A stretch of DNA of 6,571 bases from COE1 sp964387365 (GCA_964387365.1 CAYLWP010000151.1:1-6571), one strand, 5' to 3'; numbered from the stretch's first letter, positions 1 through 6,360 are shown. Numbers and translations are program-made. Notes: a model not told the origin generated them from the sequence alone.

Positions 1-335
1 AAATCACGGATAAATTCATACATCTCTATCATAAGCGGAACAATATCCTTAGACTCATAGTCTCCTGCAAGCAAGAGATAAAAGCCTGTACGGCAGCCCA
101 TTGGTCCAAAATAGATTGTCTTGGAAGCATAATCCTTATGATTTCTTAAAAAGGTGGCTGCAAGATGCTCAATGGTATGCATCTCTGCCGTATTCATAAC
201 CGGCTCTTCATTTGGTGAAGTCATTCGAAGGTCGAAGGTCGTAATTGTGTTCTCTCCTACCTTGTCCTTTCTTGATACATATACTCCCGGCTGTAATTTC
301 AAATGATTAATTGTAAAGCTTGCTATTTTTTCCAT
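1..335 (-). CDS. luxS: S-ribosylhomocysteine lyase LuxS, C-terminus cut off by window edge
   Basis: LuxS cleaves S-ribosylhomocysteine to homocysteine and DPD, the precursor of autoinducer-2. It is a cytosolic metal enzyme of the activated methyl cycle. Reading the minus strand from the ATG at 335 gives 111 intact codons beginning MEKIASFTINHLKLQPGVYV. The family metal motif HTIEHL is at residues 53-58 (His53 and His57 as ligands, Glu56 catalytic), and PMGC with the catalytic Cys81 is at 78-81. The family is usually about 150-160 residues, so roughly 45 C-terminal residues, including the third metal ligand (a Cys), lie beyond position 1. The start is supported by AAGGAAG (344-350) eight bases upstream. 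The gene follows the hydroxyacid dehydrogenase on the same strand across a 124-base gap holding two hairpins. I see no convincing promoter in that gap, so expression may depend on read-through. Identification is secure; completeness cannot be judged. Confidence 0.96.
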   Translation of the reverse strand, partial: MEKIASFTINHLKLQPGVYVSRKDKVGENTITTFDLRMTSPNEEPVMNTAEMHTIEHLAATFLRNHKDYASKTIYFGPMGCRTGFYLLLAGDYESKDIVPLMIEMYEFIRD

Positions 336-366
336 ATTAGATACTTCCTTTCCCATATCGTATAGA

Positions 367-390
367 AAAGAATGCATTTATGCATTCTTT
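367..390 (-). terminator. Perfect 10-bp hairpin before luxS, possible weak terminator or attenuator
   Basis: AAAGAATGCA (367-376) and TGCATTCTTT (381-390) are perfect inverted repeats around a four-base loop. Read on the minus strand, the second arm runs into TTTTCTATA, giving a modest U-rich tail. On the plus strand the hairpin is followed by GGCG, so a terminator role only makes sense toward luxS. The stem is AT-rich and the luxS ATG is only about 31 bases further on, so this may be an attenuator or leader structure rather than a full stop. The structure is certain; its role is inferred. Confidence 0.6.
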
Positions 391-391
391 G

Positions 392-458
392 GCGTGAAAC
401 ATAGAACTTCTTGGCATTGCATACTTTTATGCAATGTCTTTAGAAGTTCTTTTCACGC
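392..458. repeat. Long interrupted inverted repeat, 67 bases, between dehydrogenase gene and luxS
   Basis: Three nested arm pairs fold the whole interval into one long hairpin. GCGTGAAA (392-399) pairs with TTTCACGC (451-458). AGAACTTCT (403-411) pairs with AGAAGTTCT (442-450). CATTGCATA (415-423) pairs with TATGCAATG (428-436), leaving a four-base loop. A three-base bulge and one asymmetric internal loop separate the three helices, for 26 pairs in total. It starts one base after the neighbouring 24-base hairpin ends and stops one base before the dehydrogenase stop codon. No U-tract follows it directly on either strand, so it is not a classic terminator. It could be an mRNA 3'-end stabiliser, part of an attenuator, or a small dispersed palindromic repeat. 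Confidence 0.8.
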
Positions 459-459
459 T

Positions 460-1416
460 CTATACCACTACATTTCTCTTTTCGCCTGCAAGGAAGCTCT
501 TAATATTCTGATATACTTCCCCTGCACAGCGTAATCTTGCCTCTTTGCTTGCCCATGCCATATGCGGCGTAATAATGAGCTTCGTGCTGTCCTGAAGCTT
601 TGCCAGCGGATTGTCTGCTGCGATTGGTTCCTTCACTAGTACATCCAGTCCTGCTGCAGCAATCTGTCCTGTGGTAAGAGCATCGTAAAGCGCCTGTTCA
701 TCCACAACCAGACCTCTTGCTACGTTAATCAGTATGGCTGTCTTTTTCATCTTCGCAAAGGCATCTGCATTCATGATATTCTGTGTCCTGTCTGTCAACG
801 GACAGTGCAGGGATAAAACATCCGACTCTGCTAGTAACGTATCAAAGCCCACTCTTTCATAATCGGTTGTTTCATTTTTTCCTGACGCAGAATAGAAAAT
901 AACGCGGCAGCCGAAGGCTTTTGCAATCGCTGCAACCCTTCTGCCGATATTTCCAAGACCGATAATTCCCCATGTCTTATCTGCAAGCTCTGTAAAATAA
1001 GGTTCAAAGCAGGTAAACATCGGTGCTTTCTCATATTCGCCACTCTTGACATAGGTATCAAAGACAGGCAGCTTTTCCATTAAATATAATGCCATTGCAA
1101 AGGTATGCTGTGTAACGACAGGTGTGGAATAACCAACAGCATTTGTTACTCTGATTCCTTTCTTTTCACAATATGCGATATCCACATTGTTATAACCGGT
1201 AGCCGTCTCGCAGATAAGCTTCACGCTCTTAGCTCCCTGCAGGGTGCTTTCATTCAGCGGCGCTTTATTGGCAATAATAATATCCGCGTCTGCAATTCTT
1301 TCCGGTATCTCTTCCGTACTTGTATTGTCATAGTATGTGACTTCTCCGAATTCATCAAAAAAGGATATGTCAATGTCAAGACCAAGACTCATTTTTTCCA
1401 AAACGACAAGCTTCAT
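460..1416 (-). CDS. D-2-hydroxyacid dehydrogenase, glycerate dehydrogenase/hydroxypyruvate reductase type
   Basis: This 318-residue cytosolic enzyme belongs to the D-isomer specific 2-hydroxyacid dehydrogenase family, which interconverts 2-oxoacids and D-2-hydroxyacids with NAD(P)H. The N-terminal substrate domain carries TGYNNVD (73-79) and GYSTPVVTQHTFA (95-107). The Rossmann domain has GLGNIG (153-158). The catalytic triad is visible as Arg234 in NVARG, Glu263 in KEP and His285 in TPHMAW. The C-terminal TPHMAWASKEAR pattern resembles glycerate dehydrogenase (HprA-like) members more than lactate or phosphoglycerate dehydrogenases. There is no C-terminal ACT domain, which argues against SerA. 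After the second beta strand the sequence reads FYSASGKN, with no acidic residue where NAD enzymes usually have Asp, so NADPH use is possible. The length is normal. AAGGA lies very close to the ATG (1420-1424) and a GGAGAAGGG stretch lies at 1428-1436. Exact substrate is not settled. Confidence 0.92.
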   Translation of the reverse strand: MKLVVLEKMSLGLDIDISFFDEFGEVTYYDNTSTEEIPERIADADIIIANKAPLNESTLQGAKSVKLICETATGYNNVDIAYCEKKGIRVTNAVGYSTPVVTQHTFAMALYLMEKLPVFDTYVKSGEYEKAPMFTCFEPYFTELADKTWGIIGLGNIGRRVAAIAKAFGCRVIFYSASGKNETTDYERVGFDTLLAESDVLSLHCPLTDRTQNIMNADAFAKMKKTAILINVARGLVVDEQALYDALTTGQIAAAGLDVLVKEPIAADNPLAKLQDSTKLIITPHMAWASKEARLRCAGEVYQNIKSFLAGEKRNVVV

Positions 1417-1462
1417 AATTCCTTATTCCCTTCTCCCTTTTTATTACGCAATTATTATTATC

Positions 1463-1491
1463 AGTTTACCTATTCTTATATTAAAAATCAA
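1463..1491 (-). promoter_or_regulatory. Putative sigma-A promoter of the hydroxyacid dehydrogenase gene
   Basis: On the minus strand TTGATT (1486-1491) is followed after exactly 17 bases by TAAACT (1463-1468). The predicted start near 1456 gives a leader of about 40 bases before the ATG at 1416. The region is AT-rich, and an alternative -10 in the adjoining TGATAATAAT stretch cannot be excluded. Confidence 0.5.
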
Positions 1492-1530
1492 GTGTACGGC
1501 TCTGCATAAGCAAGGCTATTTCTTCGAAAT

Positions 1531-1550
1531 TTGCTACATTTTGCTACATA
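1531..1550 (+). repeat. Tandem direct repeat TTGCTACATT/TTGCTACATA upstream of a promoter
   Basis: Two adjacent 10-base copies, TTGCTACATT (1531-1540) and TTGCTACATA (1541-1550), differ at one base. They end 14 bases before the -35 box of the plus-strand promoter. A 10-base period places both copies on about the same face of the helix, as for a dimeric activator. They could equally be a chance repeat in AT-rich DNA. Confidence 0.45.
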
Positions 1551-1564
1551 ACTTGTATGTAAAC

Positions 1565-1594
1565 TTTACAGTGTTTCTTGCCAAGCGGTAAAAT
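1565..1594 (+). promoter_or_regulatory. Putative sigma-A promoter of the secreted DUF6273-like gene
   Basis: TTTACA (1565-1570) and TAAAAT (1589-1594) are separated by 18 bases, placing the transcription start near 1601. This lies after the first in-frame ATG at 1597, so it supports translation from the second ATG at 1645, with a leader of about 44 bases. Confidence 0.55.
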
Positions 1595-1644
1595 ATATGA
1601 AGATTTACAGTTTAAATCACTTTTTACAGAAAGGAAGTCTTTGT

Positions 1645-2706
1645 ATGAAAAGAAAACTGACAAAGCTTTTATCACTGATACTTCTTAATACCGTTTTGAT
1701 TAGCTCCGGCTTATCCGTTAATGCCGCTCCTGTCGTGATGGCTGACGGCACGGTATTTGACGCAGAATACTATGCGCAGACCAATCCCGACGTTGTCGGT
1801 GTTTTAGGAACCGATGCAAATGTACTGTACAGCCACTATATAAACAATGGCAAAGCAGAAGGTCGTGCTCCTTATAATCCTACGTTAGATATCTCTACTC
1901 TAATCGATTCTGCGACCTATGCTGCTATGGTTGATTCTACCCTTAGAGCAACGGATTCTTCTTATTTGGAATTAAAAACAGCTATTCCGGGAACTTACGT
2001 GACCTTTGGTACTTATGAACAGGATAATAACAGGAAAAACGGACAGGAGCCGATTGAATGGCTTGTATTGGAAAATGATGGGGAAAGTCTTTTCGTTCTC
2101 AGTAAGTATGTATTGGACGGTCAGCTTTACAGCACTGCTTATGATGAAAATACACTGAAAGCTCTTCCCATCACTTGGGAGCAATGTAATTTGCGTGCAT
2201 GGCTGAACAGCACCTTTTTATCCACCGCATTTACTGCCGAGGAACAGACAAGAATCAATACCACATTCGTTGACAACACTCTTCCTGAAGAGGCATATCG
2301 TTTTTCCGATGAGCCGCTTACCGGTGGTAATCATACCTTGGATAAGGTCTACATATTAAGCTATGATGAGGTCATCAAATACTTCCCTATGAAGGATATC
2401 TGGTATGATAGCAGCGGACACGCTGTTAACTATGATAAATTGCTGCAGGCAACTGCTACCCCTTATGCGCTTGCTCAAGGCGTCGATATCTGGACTGCTA
2501 AGGATGCTTCCACTTGTCTTTCTTTTGGCGGCGGTTACAAGAATATTGCCAATGACGTAATCGGTTATGTAGAAAAATGGGCACTTAGAACACCATACCG
2601 CTCGCAAACACTTATTTATAACATGGGCGCATCAGGTTCTTTCGGTATCCGACCGGCTGTCTATGACAATGCTACTCGTCCATGCATGAGAATTAGTATC
2701 AAATAA
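1645..2706 (+). CDS. Secreted protein with YYAxxNPDVV repeat and DUF6273-like domain, function unknown
   Basis: This encodes 353 residues from the ATG at 1645. That start is preferred over the in-frame ATG at 1597 because AAAGGAAG (1630-1637) sits seven bases upstream, because a signal peptide begins right there, and because the predicted promoter overlaps the longer version. Residues 1-27 form a classic signal peptide: the basic start MKRKLTK, a hydrophobic core, and a VNA-A cleavage site. Residues 37-77 match a short repeat common in Lachnospiraceae surface proteins (FDAEYYAQTNPDVV, then LYSHYINNGKAEGRAPY). From about residue 115 the sequence fits the DUF6273 type: IEWLVL (137-142), TWEQCNLRAWLN (177-188) and the closing GIRPAVY (334-340). 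No LPXTG anchor or C-terminal membrane segment is seen, so it is probably exported and released or held non-covalently. The role is unknown; ligand binding at the cell surface is speculation. The gene stands alone, convergent with the ATPase/nuclease gene. Confidence 0.85.
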   Translation: MKRKLTKLLSLILLNTVLISSGLSVNAAPVVMADGTVFDAEYYAQTNPDVVGVLGTDANVLYSHYINNGKAEGRAPYNPTLDISTLIDSATYAAMVDSTLRATDSSYLELKTAIPGTYVTFGTYEQDNNRKNGQEPIEWLVLENDGESLFVLSKYVLDGQLYSTAYDENTLKALPITWEQCNLRAWLNSTFLSTAFTAEEQTRINTTFVDNTLPEEAYRFSDEPLTGGNHTLDKVYILSYDEVIKYFPMKDIWYDSSGHAVNYDKLLQATATPYALAQGVDIWTAKDASTCLSFGGGYKNIANDVIGYVEKWALRTPYRSQTLIYNMGASGSFGIRPAVYDNATRPCMRISIK

Positions 2707-2779
2707 AAACATATTATCACATAATTCAGTACCTTCATAATTACAAGGCAAAAATATCATATTAAACTAGCACTTAATA

Positions 2780-2823
2780 AAAACCGTTATACGAAGTATT
2801 CTCTCTCTTCGTATAACGGTTTT
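2780..2823. terminator. Bidirectional terminator hairpin between convergent genes
   Basis: AAAACCGTTATACGAAG (2780-2796) and CTTCGTATAACGGTTTT (2807-2823) form a perfect 17-bp stem around a ten-base loop. Read leftward the stem runs into a longer U-stretch (TTTTTATT); read rightward it gives TTTTCC. It begins five bases after the stop codon of the minus-strand ATPase/nuclease gene and lies 73 bases after the plus-strand stop, so it can serve both. It is clearly related in sequence to the hairpin at 4547-4588. Confidence 0.9.
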
Positions 2824-2827
2824 CCTA

Positions 2828-4513
2828 TTATTCACCAATGCAGACTTCCTTCCCTTGGAATGCAAAGCCATACTTTCTGATATTCTCTTTCGGTACACCT
2901 CTTGCAATCAAATCAGCTTCATATTTCTTATCCTCTATCTGCTGCAATGCTGCCTGAATAGTGTCTTCTATCGTTTTATCTCTTCTCGCATTAAACACCT
3001 TGAACTCTATAATAATCGCTACGTTTTCCTTATTTTTAGGCTCAAGCATAATGTCATATCTTCCGAATCCGCTCTCACGATTCGATGTAATCACATATCG
3101 GTCGGAAAGCGATACCATTAAGCCCAATACAAATCCATGATAGAAACGCTCCGGCTCGATTCTGGTCGTGGTATCAAAATAGCTGAATATATCACTAGAT
3201 ACACGATTCATGTATTCATTCATAGCTTCCACATCACCCTGAAGCAGTGCCTTTTCAAAGTCGTTGTAATCACTGGAAACTCCATCAAACCAGCCTCTTA
3301 TCATCTGACGGAACATCAGTCTGACCTCATGGTTCGTCAATGCAAGCTCATACTTTGGCTCTGTGATATCTTCGCCGTCCTTTTCATATTCTTCATAGTC
3401 AAGGACCTTGAGATAACCGCTGGCAAGCAGCAAGCTCCAGATTGCCTTTTCGCTGCCATCAAGCTGATTATATACGATCTGCTCATCAATCGATGTAATC
3501 AGATGCTCTCCATCAAGTAGTTTCTCAAACTGGGTCTTTACCGTTTTGCTGCCTTCCCGAATCAGCTTTCCTACCAGACTGTTAGAGCTTGTGTTTGCCC
3601 AATAAGTAGTAAACTTTCCTGTATCCAAGTAATTCAAAATAGACCACGGATTATAGATATCCTTCAAAGAACCAAAAATAAAACCGTCATACCAGTATTT
3701 TATTTTTTCCTTGTCCTGATATCCAAATTCTTTTAATGCTGCAAATACCTCCTCCTCAGTAAATCCAAATGCATCTGCATATTCATCTGATGTTGTTGTC
3801 ACTACTTTTAGATTATTTAAATCTGAGAAAATAGACTCTTTACTAACTCTTGTAATTCCTGTCATCATGCCACGAGCCAGATATGGATTCGTTTTAAATG
3901 CAGCATTAAACATGCTTCGTGTAAATGCCACAAGCTCATTCCAGTAACCATTTACATAAGCCTCCTGCATCGGCGTATCATATTCATCAAGAAGCACTAT
4001 TGCCTTTTTACCATAATGCTTATATAAAAACTTGGATAAATCATGGATTGCCAAGGTCGCATCGGCATCATCTGCCAAATTCATCATTTTACGAAAGATT
4101 TCTTTTTCGCTGTCTGTCAATGCTTCACTTTCTAATAAGTAACTATAATCTATATACAATGACTGCATGATTTTACTTATCTTAATCTTCGTCGTTTCAA
4201 AATCTGTTTCCTTTACATTTGCAAAGGACAGACTAATCACCGGATAGGTTCCCTGCAATTCTCTGTACTCTTCCTCCTGCCAAATGGCAAGACCTTCAAA
4301 TACATCACCTTTTCCAGCATAGCGAAGCGAAAAAAACTGTTCTACCATACTTATATTCAAGGTCTTACCGAAGCGGCGCGGTCTGGTTAATAAAGTGACC
4401 TCGTCACCACTTTCCCACCATTCCTTGATAAAAGCAGTCTTATCCACATAAAAGTAATTATTTTCTATAATCTTACTAAAATCCTGAATTCCAATGCCTA
4501 CCGTTCTTGCCAT
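2828..4513 (-). CDS. AAA-ATPase-like protein with C-terminal PD-(D/E)XK nuclease domain (PDDEXK_9), function unknown
   Basis: This 561-residue protein has the architecture of the AAA-ATPase_like (PF09820) plus PDDEXK_9 (PF08011, formerly DUF1703) family. The N-terminal part begins GIQDFSKIIENNYFYVDKT, has the family's variant P-loop RPRRFGKT (44-51, Lys50, Thr51) and a Walker B IVLLDEYD (172-179, Asp176, Glu177). RGMMTGITRVSKESIFSDLNN (214-234) is a strongly family-typical stretch. At the C-terminus, RFYHGFVLGL (456-465) precedes SNRESGFGRYDIML (477-490) and IIIEFKV (500-506), giving Asp487, Glu503 and Lys505 as the apparent nuclease triad, all present. No signal peptide or membrane segment is seen. 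The family is multicopy in many Bacteroidetes and Clostridia, and to my knowledge no role is established; defence, mobility and repair have all been thinkable. The start is fixed by GAGGAG (4523-4528), nine bases upstream. The gene sits between two related hairpins and has its own predicted promoter. Confidence 0.9.
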   Translation of the reverse strand: MARTVGIGIQDFSKIIENNYFYVDKTAFIKEWWESGDEVTLLTRPRRFGKTLNISMVEQFFSLRYAGKGDVFEGLAIWQEEEYRELQGTYPVISLSFANVKETDFETTKIKISKIMQSLYIDYSYLLESEALTDSEKEIFRKMMNLADDADATLAIHDLSKFLYKHYGKKAIVLLDEYDTPMQEAYVNGYWNELVAFTRSMFNAAFKTNPYLARGMMTGITRVSKESIFSDLNNLKVVTTTSDEYADAFGFTEEEVFAALKEFGYQDKEKIKYWYDGFIFGSLKDIYNPWSILNYLDTGKFTTYWANTSSNSLVGKLIREGSKTVKTQFEKLLDGEHLITSIDEQIVYNQLDGSEKAIWSLLLASGYLKVLDYEEYEKDGEDITEPKYELALTNHEVRLMFRQMIRGWFDGVSSDYNDFEKALLQGDVEAMNEYMNRVSSDIFSYFDTTTRIEPERFYHGFVLGLMVSLSDRYVITSNRESGFGRYDIMLEPKNKENVAIIIEFKVFNARRDKTIEDTIQAALQQIEDKKYEADLIARGVPKENIRKYGFAFQGKEVCIGE

Positions 4514-4546
4514 TGCTTATCGCTCCTCATAAAAATCTAAAAAAGA

Positions 4547-4588
4547 AATCCGCTATACTAAGTCTTCTATCTCTTAGTATAACGGATT
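4547..4588 (-). terminator. Terminator hairpin of pgi, related to the hairpin at 2780-2823
   Basis: The arms at 4547-4562 and 4573-4588 form a 16-position stem with a ten-base loop. The one non-Watson-Crick position (4553/4582) is C against A on the plus strand but a tolerated U-G pair in minus-strand RNA. On the minus strand the stem is followed by TTTCTTTTTTAGATTTTT, a strong U-tract. Both signs say it works leftward, ending transcripts from pgi, whose stop codon is 95 bases upstream. Only 33 bases separate the stem from the ATG of the next gene. Confidence 0.88.
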
Positions 4589-4604
4589 CCCTATGAAAAT
4601 ACAA
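4576..4604 (-). promoter_or_regulatory. Putative promoter of the ATPase/nuclease gene, embedded in the terminator hairpin
   Basis: On the minus strand TTGTAT (4599-4604) is followed after exactly 17 bases by TATACT (4576-4581). The -10 box lies in the 5' arm of the terminator stem. The predicted start at about 4568-4570 falls in the hairpin loop, so the transcript would carry only the 3' arm, about 56 bases ahead of the ATG at 4513. The gap between the terminator and that ATG is too short for any other promoter. Confidence 0.55.
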
Positions 4605-4617
4605 TTCTTGTTACTAT

Positions 4618-4649
4618 ACTGTTCACTCCGCTCCGGTAACATAAACAGT
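4618..4649. repeat. Minor inverted repeat in the pgi 3' untranslated region
   Basis: ACTGTTCA (4618-4625) and TAAACAGT (4642-4649) pair over eight positions, with one wobble pair in minus-strand RNA, around a 16-base loop containing CCGGAGCGG in minus-strand reading. It has no U-tract and lies between the pgi stop and the strong terminator. It may be an RNA stability element or chance. Confidence 0.35.
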
Positions 4650-4683
4650 AGTCTTTCCGTTTATCCTTGCTCTTTATTTATTC

Positions 4684-6264
4684 TTAGATATTGAACAAAT
4701 CACTATATACCTTCAATGCTCCGTCTGTCTCATGAGCAAGCACACGCTTTGCCAATACCTTACCTAACTGTACGCCTTCCTGGTCAAAGCTGTTGATATT
4801 CCACACAAAGCCCTGAAACATAACCTTATTCTCAAAGTGTGCAAGAAGTGCACCCAGTGACTGAGGAGTTAACTGCTCGCCGATAATAATACTTGACGGG
4901 CGTCCGCCTTCGAAGTTCTTATTGCGGTCTTCATCTGCCTTACCACACGCAAAAGCTACAATCTGAGCTGCAACGTTTGCGCAAAGCTTCTGCTGGCTGG
5001 TGCTGTCCTGAATCACTACATCTCTTCCCATCTGGTTATTCTTAAAGCCAACAAACTGAAGAGGTACGATATCGGTTCCCTGATGCAGTAACTGATAGAA
5101 GGAATGCTGTCCGTTTGTTCCCGGCTCACCAAAGATAACCGGACCTGTAGGATAATTTACAGAATCGCCAAAACGGTTTACAGACTTTCCGTTTGATTCC
5201 ATATCTAACTGCTGTAAGTGAGCAGGGAAACGGCTCAGTGCCTGAGAGTATGGAAGCACTGCTGTATTCGGATATCCCAAAACATTACGCTCATATACAC
5301 CAATCAATGCATCCAATAAGGCAGGGTTTGTAAGAATGTCCTTATTCTTAGCAAGCTTATCCTCTGCTGCTGCACCGTCTAAGAACTGTGCAAATACTTC
5401 CGGTCCGAATGCCAGTGATAATACCGCACCACCAACCGCTGAAGTAGAAGAGAAACGTCCTCCGATATAATCATCCATAAAGAATGCTGCAAGATAATCA
5501 TCACTCTTTGCCAGAGGAGATGTCTCACTTGTTACAGCAACCATATGCTTTGCAGGATCAAATCCGGCATTCTTTAATGCATCCTTTACGAAGGACTCGT
5601 TTGTTAATGTCTCAAGAGTTGTACCTGACTTGGAAACCAGTACAAAAAGGGAATGTGCTACATCAATCGTAGCTAAAACGCCTGCTGCATCGTCAGGGTC
5701 TACGTTGCTGATGAACTTTGCTTCCATCTTAAAGGTATTATTTACCTTAGCCCAGTTCTCAAGTGCCAGATACATCGCACGGGGACCAAGATCACTACCA
5801 CCGATACCAATCTGAACAACAGTTGTGAACTTCTCGCCTGCAGCATTTGCAATTGCGCCGCTATGTACTTTATTGGCAAAATCCTCAATCTTCTTCTGCT
5901 CACCGATGTAGAAGGTACGCTTATCTACGCCATCTGCCTCTACCGCTTCACCTAACTGTCCGCGGGTCATGTGATGAAGTACCAGACGCTTCTCTCCGGT
6001 ATTGATTACTTCACCATTGTAAAGAGCCTCAAACTTCTCTGTAAGCTGGGCTTCTTCTGCTAACTTTGCAAGAACTTCTAGCACCTGATCATCAACCTGC
6101 TTTGCCGCATAATTATAAACCATGCCCTCTGCCATTGGTACACTGTACTTTTTTACACGGTTTGCACCATTATCTCCGGACATAGCCTCAGCAAGATTTA
6201 CACGATCTGCCTCTGAAAGTGCCTGATAAGAATCAAGCTTATCTAAATTGTTCCAGGTAATCAT
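4684..6264 (-). CDS. pgi: Glucose-6-phosphate isomerase, long form
   Basis: Pgi interconverts glucose 6-phosphate and fructose 6-phosphate in the cytosol, the second step of glycolysis. The 526-residue protein is full length. Visible signatures are GIGGSDLGP (153-161), the phosphate-binding SKSGTT (211-216), YIGGRFSSTSAVG (266-278, signature 1) and FDQEGVQLGK (493-502, signature 2). By family comparison the catalytic residues are Glu356 in DMESNGK, His387 in NGQHSFYQ and Lys502 in QLGK; all are present. The length and the MESNGK, GTNGQHSFYQLLHQG and FDQEGVQLGK segments fit the long E. coli/eukaryote-like form rather than the roughly 450-residue form typical of Bacillus. The start is set by a near-ideal AAGGAGGA (6272-6279) seven bases upstream. 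It appears monocistronic, with a strong promoter at 6361-6389 and a terminator at 4547-4588. Confidence 0.97.
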   Translation of the reverse strand: MITWNNLDKLDSYQALSEADRVNLAEAMSGDNGANRVKKYSVPMAEGMVYNYAAKQVDDQVLEVLAKLAEEAQLTEKFEALYNGEVINTGEKRLVLHHMTRGQLGEAVEADGVDKRTFYIGEQKKIEDFANKVHSGAIANAAGEKFTTVVQIGIGGSDLGPRAMYLALENWAKVNNTFKMEAKFISNVDPDDAAGVLATIDVAHSLFVLVSKSGTTLETLTNESFVKDALKNAGFDPAKHMVAVTSETSPLAKSDDYLAAFFMDDYIGGRFSSTSAVGGAVLSLAFGPEVFAQFLDGAAAEDKLAKNKDILTNPALLDALIGVYERNVLGYPNTAVLPYSQALSRFPAHLQQLDMESNGKSVNRFGDSVNYPTGPVIFGEPGTNGQHSFYQLLHQGTDIVPLQFVGFKNNQMGRDVVIQDSTSQQKLCANVAAQIVAFACGKADEDRNKNFEGGRPSSIIIGEQLTPQSLGALLAHFENKVMFQGFVWNINSFDQEGVQLGKVLAKRVLAHETDGALKVYSDLFNI

Positions 6265-6360
6265 GATAGATTCCTCCTTAAAAAATATATATTATTGCAA
6301 CTGCCCAAAGTCCACCTGCATGGCTCCGATACAGTTTGTTAATCTTTTAACTTCGTTGTC

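Noticed and set aside
336..459. A SAM or other known riboswitch in the luxS leader
   Set aside because: The gap contains only simple inverted repeats; no multi-helix junction or conserved riboswitch core was recognisable.
1105..1591. Plus-strand open frames overlapping the dehydrogenase gene and the intergenic region
   Set aside because: They lie opposite a gene with an intact catalytic triad, show no recognisable domain, and lack convincing ribosome binding sites.
1597..1644. The in-frame upstream ATG giving 16 extra residues to the secreted protein
   Set aside because: It would put residues before a canonical signal peptide, has no good ribosome binding site, and lies at or before the predicted transcription start. 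The ATG at 1645 has AAAGGAAG at proper spacing.
2810..2838. A minus-strand TTGGTG-17-TATACG promoter overlapping the hairpin at 2780-2823, mirroring the one at 4576-4604
   Set aside because: The -10 lacks the critical final T, the -35 match is poor and falls in the end of the coding sequence, and no minus-strand gene follows closely. The similar geometry comes from the shared hairpin arm only.
2855..4170. Several plus-strand open frames inside the ATPase/nuclease gene
   Set aside because: Low-complexity translations opposite a well-supported 561-residue coding sequence; treated as antisense shadows.
2780..4588. A complete insertion sequence or transposon with terminal inverted repeats around the ATPase/nuclease gene
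   Set aside because: The two flanking elements are hairpins in direct orientation rather than terminal inverted repeats, no target-site duplication was seen, and the protein is not a recognised transposase.
5484..5815. Short plus-strand open frames inside pgi
   Set aside because: They are antisense to conserved Pgi segments with no start signals or recognisable motifs.
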